Assembly (NCBI RefSeq): GCF_013266755.1
Contig: NZ_JABRWJ010000002.1
Coordinates: 1 to 64,000 of the forward strand
Source: Pseudaquabacterium terrae
GTDB taxonomy: Bacteria > Pseudomonadota > Gammaproteobacteria > Burkholderiales > Burkholderiaceae_C
DNA length: 64,000 nucleotides
Reading direction: 5' to 3'
Positions 1 to 8,805 of this stretch are shown piece by piece (within the stretch, counting starts at the first letter, position 1; every line of letters begins with the position of its first letter). A program made the position numbers and the translations under genes. The notes beneath the pieces were generated by a model, which saw only the letters and a list, made by a program, of their open reading frames with translations, was not told where the DNA came from and searched no databases.

Positions 1-40
1 CGAAGTCAAGCCAATTTAGTGACTACAAAATCGAGAAAAC

Positions 41-60
41 AAAAGCGCCTCAAGGGCGCC
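41..60 (-). terminator. Putative intrinsic terminator for the large regulator gene
   Basis: Read on the minus strand, a 5-bp GC stem (GCGCC/GGCGC, loop of five) is followed by TTTTGTTTT. It lies about 140 bases beyond the stop codon of the regulator at 201-3569, in the right orientation to end that transcript. The stem is short, so the call is tentative. The rest of bases 1-200 holds no convincing gene; it includes a 10-base direct repeat at 136-145 and 147-156. Confidence 0.45.
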
Positions 61-200
61 AATGTTCAGCAATCACGCGGACTTGCGCCCGCATGATGAC
101 TACGTGGATGGGAGGAACTTCGGGCTAGGGATCAGCGCTGTCAATTCGCTGTCAATGCCCTTGGGGCAAGCCCGCGGTGGCCGCGACGATTCGTGAAGGA

Positions 201-3200
201 TCAGGCGATGACGCGGGTCCGCGCCGGCAGCACGCGCAGCCGCGCGAGCGCGTCGTGCACCGGGTGGCGGTGCAGGTAGCCGTCGCGCTGCGCTTCGGGC
301 ACGCGGTGCGCGGCGGTGTCGGTGATCCACGCCCAGGCCTCGTCGGCGAGAGCGGCGGCGGCGGCAGGGTCGCCACGCGCCAGCGCGGCTTGCGCCGGGC
401 CCAGCCAGCGCTCGGCGCGGTAGAGCTGGTTCGGCTCGAGCGCCGGGTTCGCCACCATCAGCGCCTGTGCCGAGCGGCTGGCGTTCTGCGCCGCTGCGGC
501 CACCGTCTCCGGCACGCGGCGCGGCGCGTCATCGCCGCGCCGCGCCAGTGCCGCGGCGCGCAGCCAGGCGGCCAGCGCGACGCCGCACAGGCCGAGCGCG
601 CGCGCTTCGGCGGCGACGGCCAGCAGCTCAGCCGCAGCGGCGGCCGGCGTCAGCAGCGCCGCGCGTTCGATGCGGATCGTCAGGCGCTGCTCGGGCCAGC
701 CGGCCATCGGCGCCAGCGCCAGCGCGTGATCGAAGTCGGCCGCTGCGTCGCGGCCGAGCGCGCGTTTCAGGCGCCCCTGCAGCAGCGCATGGCGCGAGCG
801 CAGCCGGGCCGGCGCGTCGCCGTCGAGCTGCGCGGCCTGCAGCGCCTGCTGCGCGCGCGCCGGCTGCGCCAGATCGAGCCAGATCTGCGCGCGGTGCATC
901 TGCACCACCGGCAGCCAGCCCGAGCGCGCGCGCAGCAGCAGGGCCTCGGCGTCGTCGCACCACTGCAGCGCTTCGCGGTAGGCGCCTGACGCGCGCGCGG
1001 CCTGGGCCTGCAGCGCGGCGATGAAGGCGGCGCTGGCGCCTTGCAGCCCGAAGCTGCTGATCAACTGCTGCGCCAGCGCGAGCTGCTCGCGCGCGCCGGC
1101 CACATCGCCGGCATTGAGCCGGCTGACCGCCAGGTTGGCGCGCGCGGTGGCCTGGAAGCTGTGGTCGGCGAGCGCCTGCGTCGCGCGGATCACGCGCTGG
1201 TGGCAGGGTGCTGCTTCCAGCGGCCGGCCGAGGTTGTCGAGCACCGCGGCGAGGTTGCCGTGGAACTCGGCCGCGGTGTCGCTGCTGCCGTTGGCGTCGA
1301 CCCAGGGCTCGGCGGCGCGCAGCTGCGGCAGCGCCTCGTCGAAGCGACCGGCCATCGCCAGCGCGGTGCCCAGGCGCTGGCTGATCGAGGCCTTCAGTGC
1401 CGGATCGTCGATCTCGGCGGCGAGCGCCAGCGCGCGCTGTCCGTCTTCGATCGCCCCGGCACCGTCGCCCAGGTTGCTGCGGTACCAGGCCCGCTGGCCG
1501 GCCGCGTTGGCGCGTTGCGCTGTCGTGCGTGCCAGCCGGTCCAGCCGATCGAGCAGCGGCAGACCGGCGGCATCGCGCATCGTGTTCATGTGCGCTTCGA
1601 GCGCCTGCGTCACCCATGCGAAGGCGTCGTCGGGCTGGCCGTGGCCTTCGGCGATGTCGGCCGCGCGCAGCAGGAAGCCGACCCGCTCGGGCTCGCGCAG
1701 CGCGGCGTGCGCGCGTTCGGCAGCGGCGCGCAGTGCCGGCAGCGCGCGTGCGGCTTCACCCGCGGCCTCCCAGTGCGCGGCGATGCGCGCCGGTTCGCCG
1801 GCATGCGCTTCGAGCCATTGCGCCACCGTGCCATGGGCATGGCAGGCCAGCACCTGCGGAATGCCGGCCAGCACGCCCTCGTGCATCAGGTCGTGCGTGA
1901 ACGCCGTGCCGCGCAGCACCTGGCGCGCTTCGAGCTCACCCCAGGCATCGGCCAGCTGCAGCGCATCGCTGCCCAGCGCCTGCTCGGCCAGGGGCACCGC
2001 GAAATCGATGCCGGCGATGGCCGCGAAACGTGCCAGCCGCAGCGCCGGCGCTGACAGCGCGGTGAGCGCTGTGTCGATCAATTGCCCGACGCTGCGCGGG
2101 CAGGGCAGCGTGCCGGCATCGAGCGGCTGGCCCTCGCACCACGCGAGCTTCAGCGTCTCCAGCGCAAACAGCGGGTTGCCGCCGCTGCGCGCGCGCAAGG
2201 CCGGCGCCAGCGCGTCGCCGCGCCATCCGGGCAGCGCCAGCGAGTCGACCATCGCCGCCAGCGCCGCATCGTCCAGCGGCTGCAGCGCGAGGGTGTCGAG
2301 CGGGCCGGCGGCGGCCAGCTCGGCGAGCGCGCGGCCGAGCGCCGTGCCGTCGACCGGTGGTCGCGACGACAGCACCCAGGCGCCGCCGCCGGCCACCAGT
2401 TCGGGCAGCAGCTGCAGGCTGGCGTCGTCGGCGAAATGCAGGTCGTCGAGCACGAGGCCGGCGAGCTGCGCCTGCGCCGCCTGCAATACCGCCTGCAGCG
2501 CGGCGATGAACTGGTCGCCGCGCGGCGCGGGCGCTTCGTCGGCGCCGGCGAGCTCGGGCAGCAGCGGCGCCAGGTGCGCGGGCTGCGGCGCGGCATCGAG
2601 CAGCGCCGGCCAGCGCGCCTGCACACCGCGCAACAGGCGTGCCAGCGTCGCATACGGCACCAGCGCATCGCCGGGGCGGCCGGCGACGACCAGCGCGCCG
2701 GCCGGGTCCTCGTCGAGCGCCTGCAGCAACCGCGACTTGCCCAGCCCGGCGTCGCCGGTCAGCAGCAGCCGGCCGCGGCGCTGCAGCACGCCGTGCAGCA
2801 GCGCCAGCTCGGCGGCGCGGCCGACCAGCCGGGGTGGCCGCAGCAGCGCGGCCGGCAGGCGGTGGCGCTGCGCCGCGGCGGCGGCGGCCGGCGCAGCGGG
2901 TTGGGCGGCCTCGATCGTCGCCAGCAGCGCCAGCGTCTCGGGCGACGGGCGGGCGCCGAGCTCGTGCTTCAAGAGCTGCTCGCAGCGGTCGAAGGCCTGC
3001 AGCGCGGCGGCGCGGTCGCCGGCCAGGTAGTGCAGGCGCACCAGGCAACGCTGCGCATCCTCGCGCAGCGGGTCGAGCGCGACCAGCGCCTCGGCCAGCG
3101 GCAGCGCGGCCGCCGGCTGGCCGCCCTGCTCGTGCACCGCGATGCGCTGCAGCAGGCGCTGGCGCTCGGCTTCGCGGCGGCGCCGGCGTTCGGCGGCGAG

Positions 3201-3569
3201 CCAGTCGGCCAGCGCGCCGTCGGCGTCGGTCTCGAGCGGGCCGAGCAGCGTCGACGCGGCGTGCAGGTCGTGCAACACGCCGGGGGCGAGCGCCAGCACG
3301 CGGTTGCCGCTGATCGCCTCGCCGCCGAGCGCATGGCGCAGCCGGAACAGGCGCTGGCGCAGCGCGTTGCGCGCCGCTTCGGCGCTGCTGGCCGGCCACA
3401 GCAGGCCGGCCAGGCGTTCGCGCGGCGTCGGGCCTTCGATCGCCAGCCAGGCCAGCAGCAGCGCGTCGATCGTCGCCAGCGGCTGCGGCGCGCCGCCCTC
3501 GCACGCGAGCTGCGGCGCGCCGGCGAGGTGCAGCATCAGCGAGGGCGAGGGCGCAGGTTCGGCACGCAT
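201..3569 (-). CDS. Large SARP-like regulator with BTAD, AAA ATPase and TPR regions
   Basis: A protein of 1122 residues, probably a cytoplasmic transcriptional or signalling ATPase. The N-terminus (about 1-95) looks like a winged-helix module of the kind that precedes bacterial transcriptional activator domains. Residues 100-220 fit the BTAD helical repeat (ends ...HELGARPSPETLALL). An AAA/STAND ATPase follows, with Walker A GDAGLGKS near residue 272 and a Walker B-like LVLDDLHFAD near 370. The remaining 600 residues are Ala/Leu/Arg-rich helical repeats typical of TPRs. There is no recognisable LuxR HTH at the C-terminus. The start at 3569 has no clear ribosome binding site; an internal Met at residue 12 is an alternative. 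No target genes are evident; the neighbouring TRAP operon runs in the same direction about 85 bases upstream. Family assignment is fairly sure, function unknown. Confidence 0.8.
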   Translation of the reverse strand: MRAEPAPSPSLMLHLAGAPQLACEGGAPQPLATIDALLLAWLAIEGPTPRERLAGLLWPASSAEAARNALRQRLFRLRHALGGEAISGNRVLALAPGVLHDLHAASTLLGPLETDADGALADWLAAERRRRREAERQRLLQRIAVHEQGGQPAAALPLAEALVALDPLREDAQRCLVRLHYLAGDRAAALQAFDRCEQLLKHELGARPSPETLALLATIEAAQPAAPAAAAAAQRHRLPAALLRPPRLVGRAAELALLHGVLQRRGRLLLTGDAGLGKSRLLQALDEDPAGALVVAGRPGDALVPYATLARLLRGVQARWPALLDAAPQPAHLAPLLPELAGADEAPAPRGDQFIAALQAVLQAAQAQLAGLVLDDLHFADDASLQLLPELVAGGGAWVLSSRPPVDGTALGRALAELAAAGPLDTLALQPLDDAALAAMVDSLALPGWRGDALAPALRARSGGNPLFALETLKLAWCEGQPLDAGTLPCPRSVGQLIDTALTALSAPALRLARFAAIAGIDFAVPLAEQALGSDALQLADAWGELEARQVLRGTAFTHDLMHEGVLAGIPQVLACHAHGTVAQWLEAHAGEPARIAAHWEAAGEAARALPALRAAAERAHAALREPERVGFLLRAADIAEGHGQPDDAFAWVTQALEAHMNTMRDAAGLPLLDRLDRLARTTAQRANAAGQRAWYRSNLGDGAGAIEDGQRALALAAEIDDPALKASISQRLGTALAMAGRFDEALPQLRAAEPWVDANGSSDTAAEFHGNLAAVLDNLGRPLEAAPCHQRVIRATQALADHSFQATARANLAVSRLNAGDVAGAREQLALAQQLISSFGLQGASAAFIAALQAQAARASGAYREALQWCDDAEALLLRARSGWLPVVQMHRAQIWLDLAQPARAQQALQAAQLDGDAPARLRSRHALLQGRLKRALGRDAAADFDHALALAPMAGWPEQRLTIRIERAALLTPAAAAAELLAVAAEARALGLCGVALAAWLRAAALARRGDDAPRRVPETVAAAAQNASRSAQALMVANPALEPNQLYRAERWLGPAQAALARGDPAAAAALADEAWAWITDTAAHRVPEAQRDGYLHRHPVHDALARLRVLPARTRVIA

Positions 3570-3653
3570 GGTCGGGCGCGTACCTTAGCGCCGGCGCTCG
3601 GCGCGCGCGTCCACCGTCGGAGGGAAGCGCCGGCCAGCGCCCCCCTCAGCTCG

Positions 3654-5600
3654 TTAGCGTGAGTACAGCAGCTGCGGCAGCCACAACCCGATCTGCGGCC
3701 ACATGTACAGCAGCACGATCGCGATCACCTGGATGCCCATGAAAGGCATCATGCCGGCGAAGATCTGGTTCAGCGTGACGTGCGGCGGGCTGACGCCCTT
3801 GAGGTAGAACGCCGCCATCGCCACCGGCGGGCTCAGGAAGGCGGTCTGCAGGTTCAGCGCGACCAGCAGCCCGAAGAACAGCGGATCGACGCCGAAGTTG
3901 TCGAGCAGCGGAATGAAGATCGGCATGAAGATCACGATGATCTCGGTCCACTCGAGCGGCCAGCCGAGGATGAAGATGATGAACTGCGACAGGATCAGGA
4001 ACTGCACCTTCGTCAGGTTCATCGACAGCACCCAACGCTCGACGAGCTCCTGCCCGCCCAGCAGCGCGAAGGCCGCCGAGAAGATCGCCGAGCCGACGAA
4101 CAGCCAGCAGACCATTGCACTGGTCTTGGCGGTGAGGAACACCGACTCCTTCAGCACGCCGGCACTCAGCTGGCGATAGGCGGCCGCCAGCAACAGGCCG
4201 CCGAAAGCGCCGACCGCGGCGGCTTCCGTCGGTGTCGCCAGGCCGAAGACGATCGAGCCGAGCACCGCGAGGATCAGCACCACCAGCGGGAAGAACGAGC
4301 TCAGCAGCATCTTGAAGATCTCGAGCCGCTGGAAGCTGAAGCGGGCGTAGAACAGCAGCAGCGCGAAGGCGCCGATGCCCAGGCCGATCCAGAACCCGCG
4401 CGGGGCGTCGGTGCGTGGCGCGACCGGCGCCGGGGCCGCTGATGCACCGGGCGCGGTGGCGGCACCGGGCGGCTCCTTCACGCCTCCGGCACCGGGCGGC
4501 TCCTGCAGGCCTCCGGCCCCGGGTGGCTCCTGCAGGCCGCCCGCGCCGGGCGGCTCGGCGAGGCCACCGGCCGCCGGCGGCGCGGCCAGCCCGGCGCGGC
4601 TGCCGGGGGGCTCCTGCACGCCGGCGCTGCCGGCCAGCGGCGCCGCCACGGGTGCCGCCGGCGCGGTGGCAATGAGCCAGCCCAGCACGGCGACCAGCAG
4701 GCCCGTGATCAGCGGCAGCAGCGCGATGCCGAGCTGGCGCAGCAGGTAGCCCAGCGGCACGCCGGCGTTGGCACGGCCCTTCAGCGCCCGCAGCAAGGCC
4801 GACAGCGCGCGGTTCGAGAAGGCCTCGGACAGCGACTGCGTCAGCGGCGGCAGCGGCACCACGCGGTCGGCGGCCGACAGCGGCGGCGCGAGATGCGGCT
4901 TCAGCTTCGCGACCAAGATCACGTAGACGATGTAGAGCCCGGCCAGCATCAGCCCGGGGAAGAACGCGCCGGCATACAGCTGCACCACCGAGACGCCGGC
5001 CGTGGCGCCATAGACGATCAGCATCACCGAGGGCGGGATCAGGATGCCCAGGCAGCCGCCGGCGGTGATCGAGCCGGCCGACAGCTTGACGTCGTAGCCC
5101 GCGCGCAGCATCTGCGGAAAGGCCAGCAACCCCATCAGCGTGACCACCGCACCGACGATGCCGGTGGCGGTGGCGAAGACCGCGCAGGTGAAGATCGTGG
5201 CCACCGCCAGCGAGCCCGGCACGCGGGCCATCGCCAGGTGCAGGCTGCGGAACAGCCGCTCGATCAGGTTGGCGCGTTCAACCAGGTAACCCATGAAGAC
5301 GAACAAGGGGATCGAGATCAGCACGTCGTTGCTCATCACCTTGAACGCCGCCTGGACCATCAGGTCCAGCGTCTTGTTCGGATCGCGCTCGTAGGCGAGC
5401 CAGGTGAAGATCATCCCCATGCCCATCAGCGTGAACGCGGTCGGGAAGCCGAGCATGATCGCCACGACGATCAGCGCCAGCATCAGCAGGCCGAGGTGGC
5501 CATTGGTGATGGTCTCGGCCCGCAGCAGCACCACGGCGATGCCGAGCAGGATCAGCCCCATCAGGATGAAGCCGAACCACAGCTCCTTGCGGATCTTCAT
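3654..5600 (-). CDS. dctM: TRAP transporter large permease (DctM) with proline-rich tandem-repeat insert
   Basis: Large membrane subunit (648 residues) of a tripartite ATP-independent periplasmic transporter. It uses an ion gradient to import the ligand captured by the DctP-like protein encoded upstream. Hydrophobic segments run along the whole protein, with DctM landmarks such as GGCLGILIPPSVMLIVYGA in the N-terminal half and FLSPPVAMAAFYLKGV near the C-terminus. The start at 5600 is chosen because it begins MKIRKELWFGF and overlaps the dctQ stop by ATGA (5597-5600), a sign of translational coupling; an upstream in-frame Met gives only an Arg-rich shadow of dctQ. Family members usually have about 430-600 residues. 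The extra length is partly a hydrophilic insert of repeated GAGGLQEPP-like nonapeptides between transmembrane segments. Confidence 0.93.
   Translation of the reverse strand: MKIRKELWFGFILMGLILLGIAVVLLRAETITNGHLGLLMLALIVVAIMLGFPTAFTLMGMGMIFTWLAYERDPNKTLDLMVQAAFKVMSNDVLISIPLFVFMGYLVERANLIERLFRSLHLAMARVPGSLAVATIFTCAVFATATGIVGAVVTLMGLLAFPQMLRAGYDVKLSAGSITAGGCLGILIPPSVMLIVYGATAGVSVVQLYAGAFFPGLMLAGLYIVYVILVAKLKPHLAPPLSAADRVVPLPPLTQSLSEAFSNRALSALLRALKGRANAGVPLGYLLRQLGIALLPLITGLLVAVLGWLIATAPAAPVAAPLAGSAGVQEPPGSRAGLAAPPAAGGLAEPPGAGGLQEPPGAGGLQEPPGAGGVKEPPGAATAPGASAAPAPVAPRTDAPRGFWIGLGIGAFALLLFYARFSFQRLEIFKMLLSSFFPLVVLILAVLGSIVFGLATPTEAAAVGAFGGLLLAAAYRQLSAGVLKESVFLTAKTSAMVCWLFVGSAIFSAAFALLGGQELVERWVLSMNLTKVQFLILSQFIIFILGWPLEWTEIIVIFMPIFIPLLDNFGVDPLFFGLLVALNLQTAFLSPPVAMAAFYLKGVSPPHVTLNQIFAGMMPFMGIQVIAIVLLYMWPQIGLWLPQLLYSR
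4461..4622 (-). repeat. 27-bp tandem repeat, six units, inside dctM
   Basis: Six consecutive 27-base units begin at 4461, 4488, 4515, 4542, 4569 and 4596. The first three are almost identical and the last three progressively diverged. Each unit encodes nine residues of the type G-A-G-G-(L/V)-(Q/K/A)-E-P-P on the minus strand. The repeat keeps the frame, so copy-number changes would alter the length of a cytoplasmic or periplasmic loop without breaking the permease. Confidence 0.9.
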
Positions 5601-6217
5601 GCTGTCCCCTTGGGTGGGGCGACGTACTTGTCGAGCGCGGCGATGTCCTCGTCGCGCACGTGCACCATGGCCTTGAGCTTGTCGACGTCGACCTCCTCGA
5701 CGTCCTGTTCGCGCGACGGCCACGCGCCCTCGCGCAGGCAGACGATGCAGCGCACGATCTCGACGATGCCCTGCAGCAGCAGCAACCCGCCGGCGAAGGG
5801 GATCACGAACTTGAACGGGTACAGCGGCAGCGGCGTCGCCGAGAAGGTCTTCTCGCGGATCACCAGCGCCTCCACCGCGTAGGTCCAGCCGGCCCAGGTC
5901 AGCGCGACGATGCCCGGCAGGAAGAACAGCACGTAGAGCACCAGGTCCACCGTGGCCTGCGTGCGTGGGGCGAAGAAGCCGTAGAGCACGTCGCCGCGCA
6001 CGTGGTTGTTCTTGGCCAGCGTGTAGGCGCCGGCCATCATGAACAGCGTGCCGTACAACATGATCTGCACGTTCAGCGCCCAGTCGTGCGGCTGGTTCAA
6101 CGCGTAGCGCGAGAAGACCTCGGCGCTGATCAGCAGCGTCATGATCAGCACCGACCAGGCAAAGAACTGCCCGAGCCAGGTCGACAGGCGATCAACCGCC
6201 AGCAACAGCTTCTGCAT
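5597..6217 (-). CDS. dctQ: TRAP transporter small permease (DctQ)
   Basis: Small membrane subunit (206 residues) that pairs with DctM. Four hydrophobic segments are visible (around residues 15-35, 48-66, 86-108 and 135-155), followed by a hydrophilic acidic tail containing EEVDVDKLKAMVHVRDED. The order dctP-dctQ-dctM, the small size and the ATGA overlap with dctM support the call. It sits 90 bases after dctP, a gap that contains a strong hairpin. Confidence 0.92.
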   Translation of the reverse strand: MQKLLLAVDRLSTWLGQFFAWSVLIMTLLISAEVFSRYALNQPHDWALNVQIMLYGTLFMMAGAYTLAKNNHVRGDVLYGFFAPRTQATVDLVLYVLFFLPGIVALTWAGWTYAVEALVIREKTFSATPLPLYPFKFVIPFAGGLLLLQGIVEIVRCIVCLREGAWPSREQDVEEVDVDKLKAMVHVRDEDIAALDKYVAPPKGTA

Positions 6218-6253
6218 TCGCCCTCCTCGTGATGCTCACGCGCCTCGCAAAGA

Positions 6254-6287
6254 GGACTGCCGGCGCTCAGGTCGCGGCCGGCAGTCC
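6254..6287 (-). promoter_or_regulatory. Strong hairpin between dctP and dctQ
   Basis: A perfect 11-bp inverted repeat (ggactgccggc at 6254-6264 with gccggcagtcc at 6277-6287, 12-base loop) occupies the dctP-dctQ gap. On the minus strand it is followed only by TCTTT. It most likely acts as a 3' stabiliser or partial terminator that lets the binding protein be made in excess over the permease, a common arrangement in binding-protein operons. Confidence 0.6.
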
Positions 6288-6307
6288 GGGGGAGCGCGGA
6301 ACCTCTT

Positions 6308-7435
6308 CTACTTCTTGCCGAAGTAGTGGTTGTAGGCCATCTTCATGTCGACCAGGTAGTCGTTCTGCCACTGGCCGGCGCGCTGCGCGAACGCGCGCTG
6401 GCTGTCGAGCACCTTCTTGAACAGCGCGTTCTCGGCGGCCTTCTTGGCGACCACCTTGTCGTAGGTGTCGAGCTGCGCGCGCAGGATGGCGTCGGGTGTC
6501 TTGTAGAAGTTGACGCCGGCCTTCTTCAGCTCGATGTAGTCCTTCGAGTTGCGGTCGATGGCCTTCCAGCTCATGTCGGCGCTGGACGCTTCGACGGCGT
6601 AGTCGATGATCTTCTTCAGCTCGGCCGGCAGCGCGCGGTACTTCGGGCCGTTGAACAGGATTTCGAACTGCTCGCTGCTCTGGTGGAAGCTCTGCAGCAT
6701 GCAGTTCTTCACCACGTCGGGGAAGCCGAGCAGGCGATCGGACGAGGCGTTGTTGAACTCGGCCCCGTCGATCAGGCCGCGGTCGAGCGCGGGCACGATC
6801 TCGCCGCCGGGCAGCGGGTTGACCGCCGCGCCCATTTCGGTGAAGACGTCGACCGCGATGCCGACGGTGCGGAACTTGATGCCCTTGAGATCCTCGACGC
6901 GCGCGATCGGCTTCTTGAACCAGCCCAGCGGCTGCGTCGGCATCGGCCCGTAGACATAGGACTGCACGTCCATGTTCAGGCTCTTGTAGATCTCCTGCAG
7001 CAGCTCCTCGCCGCCGCCGTACTTGTGCCAGGCGAGCAGCATGTTGGCGTCCATGCCGAACGAGGGACCCGAGCCCCACAGCGACAGCGCGGTGTTCTTG
7101 CCGTAGTGGTAGACCAGCACGCCGTGCGCGCCGTCGAGCGTGCCCTTGTTGACGGCTTCGAGCACCTGGAAGGCGCCGACCACCGCGCCGGAGGGCAGCA
7201 CTTCGATCTTCAGCCGCCCGCCGGCCATCTCGTTGACCTTCTTCGCGAAGTCGAGGGCGTACTCGTGGAAGATGTCCTTCGCCGGCCAGGTCGACTGGAA
7301 GCGGAAGCTGGTGGTCTGCGCGCGCGAGATCATCGGCGCGGCCAGGCCACCCGCGGCAACGCCGCCGGCCGCGGCACGCTTGAGGAAACGACGTCGCGGC
7401 GCGCCCGGCGCGCCGGCCTTCTTCAGCTCGGACAT
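6308..7435 (-). CDS. dctP: TRAP transporter substrate-binding protein (DctP family)
   Basis: Periplasmic solute-binding protein of 375 residues feeding the DctQM permease. The N-terminus carries a twin-arginine-like signal (RRRFLKRAAAGG, then a hydrophobic stretch ending ISRAQ), so export by Tat is likely. The body resembles the DctP subgroup annotated for mannitol/chloroaromatic or 2-oxo-acid-type ligands (FRFQSTWPAKDIFHEYA; KGIKFRTVGIAVDVFTEMG; GLIDGAEFNNASSD), which usually bind carboxylates. The actual ligand cannot be told from sequence. The start at 7435 (MSELKKAG) follows GGAGA at a good distance; the longer upstream frame is non-coding. It is the first gene of the TRAP operon. Confidence 0.93.
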   Translation of the reverse strand: MSELKKAGAPGAPRRRFLKRAAAGGVAAGGLAAPMISRAQTTSFRFQSTWPAKDIFHEYALDFAKKVNEMAGGRLKIEVLPSGAVVGAFQVLEAVNKGTLDGAHGVLVYHYGKNTALSLWGSGPSFGMDANMLLAWHKYGGGEELLQEIYKSLNMDVQSYVYGPMPTQPLGWFKKPIARVEDLKGIKFRTVGIAVDVFTEMGAAVNPLPGGEIVPALDRGLIDGAEFNNASSDRLLGFPDVVKNCMLQSFHQSSEQFEILFNGPKYRALPAELKKIIDYAVEASSADMSWKAIDRNSKDYIELKKAGVNFYKTPDAILRAQLDTYDKVVAKKAAENALFKKVLDSQRAFAQRAGQWQNDYLVDMKMAYNHYFGKK

Positions 7436-7577
7436 GGCTTGTCTCCGGTTATTGGCGGAACGTGCGGCCTGCAGAGCGAGGCCTGCGCGACCCACTATTC
7501 GCCGCCGTCCCCCGCTTGGCAATGGGGCGATCCCTGCCGGGCGGGGCCGCAAAAATGCAGGCCTCTCCTGCGCGACT

Positions 7578-8150
7578 CTATTGCGCGATGGCTTCGACCT
7601 GCACCAACAGGCGCACCGAGTCGCCGACGAAGGGCAGGCTGTGCGTGATGCCGAAGGCGCTGCGGTTGAAGCGCGCCTCGAAGTCGCCGCCGCAGACCTC
7701 GCGCTTGAACAGCGGGCTGGTGTAGCAGCGAAAGCGCTGCGCCTTCAATTCCAGCGGCTGGCCGACGCCGCGCAGCGTGAACTCGCCGCGCACGGCCGTG
7801 ACCTGGCCCTGCGCATCGATGTCGAAACGCTCGGCGACGAAGAAGGCTTGGGGGTGCGCTTCGACCGACAGCATGTCGGCTTCGCGCAATCGGGCGTCGA
7901 GCACGGCCAAGCCGGTGCTGACTTTCGGGGTGTCGACCACCACCTGCACGCGGCCGCGGCGCTCGGCGCGGTCGAAGCTCAACGTGCCCTCGAGCGGCCC
8001 GAAGCGGCCGCGCAAAGTGGATGCGCCGAAGTGCAGAAGCTCGAAGTGCACGAAGCTGTGCGTCGGGTCGAGCCGGAAGTCCTGCGGCGCGGCGGTGGCC
8101 GCGCCGCTGGCCGCCGCGAGCGTGAAGAGCAGCGCGGCGGCGGGTTTCAT
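7578..8150 (-). CDS. YceI-family periplasmic protein (copy 1)
   Basis: A 190-residue secreted lipocalin-like protein. The Sec signal peptide (MKPAAALLFTLAAASGAATA) is followed by the YceI hallmark FRLDPTHSFVHFELLHFGAS. YceI proteins form a beta-barrel that binds long isoprenoid or amphiphilic ligands; the role here is unproven. It lies 10 bases downstream of a second YceI gene and is third in a same-strand run of three paralogues behind a cytochrome b561, so co-transcription is likely. Confidence 0.9.
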   Translation of the reverse strand: MKPAAALLFTLAAASGAATAAPQDFRLDPTHSFVHFELLHFGASTLRGRFGPLEGTLSFDRAERRGRVQVVVDTPKVSTGLAVLDARLREADMLSVEAHPQAFFVAERFDIDAQGQVTAVRGEFTLRGVGQPLELKAQRFRCYTSPLFKREVCGGDFEARFNRSAFGITHSLPFVGDSVRLLVQVEAIAQ

Positions 8151-8160
8151 GCGAGGGAGC

Positions 8161-8736
8161 TTACTGCTGCTTGATCGCTTCGACCTGCACGATCAGGCGC
8201 ACGGCGTCCGGGAAGCCCATCTTCAGGCCCCAGTCCATGCCGAACTGGCTGCGCTGGATCGTGGTCTCGAAGTCGCCACCGCAGACCTCGCGCTTGAGCA
8301 TCGGGTTGTCGTAGCAGTTGAAGTTGCTGGCCTTCAAGGTCACCGGCGCGGTCTTGCCCAGCAGCGTCAGCTGGCCGGCGACTTCGCTGACCTTGTCGCC
8401 CGCGAAGTTGAACTTCTCGGAAACGAACTTCGCGCTCGGGTGCTCGGCGACGTTGAAGAAGTCCTTGCTCTGCAGGTGCTTGTCGAAGGGCGCGACGCCG
8501 GTGCTGATCGACGTGGTGTCGATCGTCACCTCGAGCTTGCCGTTCTTGGTGGCGCGGTCGAACTGTGCGGCGCCGCTCTTCTTGTCGAAGCGGCCGCGGT
8601 TCGTCGAGGTGCCGAAGTGGCCGATCTCGAAGGTCACGAAGGTGTGCGTCGGGTCGAGCGCGTAGGTCGCGCCCTGCGCTTGCGCGCCGACGGCGGTGGC
8701 GGCCAGGACGGCGGCGAGGATGCTGCGAATGATCAT
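8161..8736 (-). CDS. YceI-family periplasmic protein (copy 2)
   Basis: A 191-residue secreted YceI paralogue with signal peptide MIIRSILAAVLAATAVGAQA and the conserved YALDPTHTFVTFEIGHFGTS. It is clearly related to copy 1: both contain a KREVCGGDFE motif with Cys, and both end VRLLVQVEAI or VRLIVQVEAI, so they look like a tandem duplication. A third, more distant copy lies 69 bases upstream. Confidence 0.92.
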   Translation of the reverse strand: MIIRSILAAVLAATAVGAQAQGATYALDPTHTFVTFEIGHFGTSTNRGRFDKKSGAAQFDRATKNGKLEVTIDTTSISTGVAPFDKHLQSKDFFNVAEHPSAKFVSEKFNFAGDKVSEVAGQLTLLGKTAPVTLKASNFNCYDNPMLKREVCGGDFETTIQRSQFGMDWGLKMGFPDAVRLIVQVEAIKQQ

Positions 8737-8805
8737 CGGGAAACTCCAGGGCTGTGTTGGGAGGGAAAGAGAGCGCGTCTACAGCGGCGCGAAGCCGGGG
8801 GACTC

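Noticed and set aside
1021-3030. Plus-strand frames of 500-670 codons over the large regulator gene
   Set aside because: Ser/Ala/Arg-rich shadow translation; the minus-strand frame carries BTAD and Walker motifs.
4461-4622. CRISPR-like array
   Set aside because: The repeats are contiguous with no spacers and code in frame within dctM.
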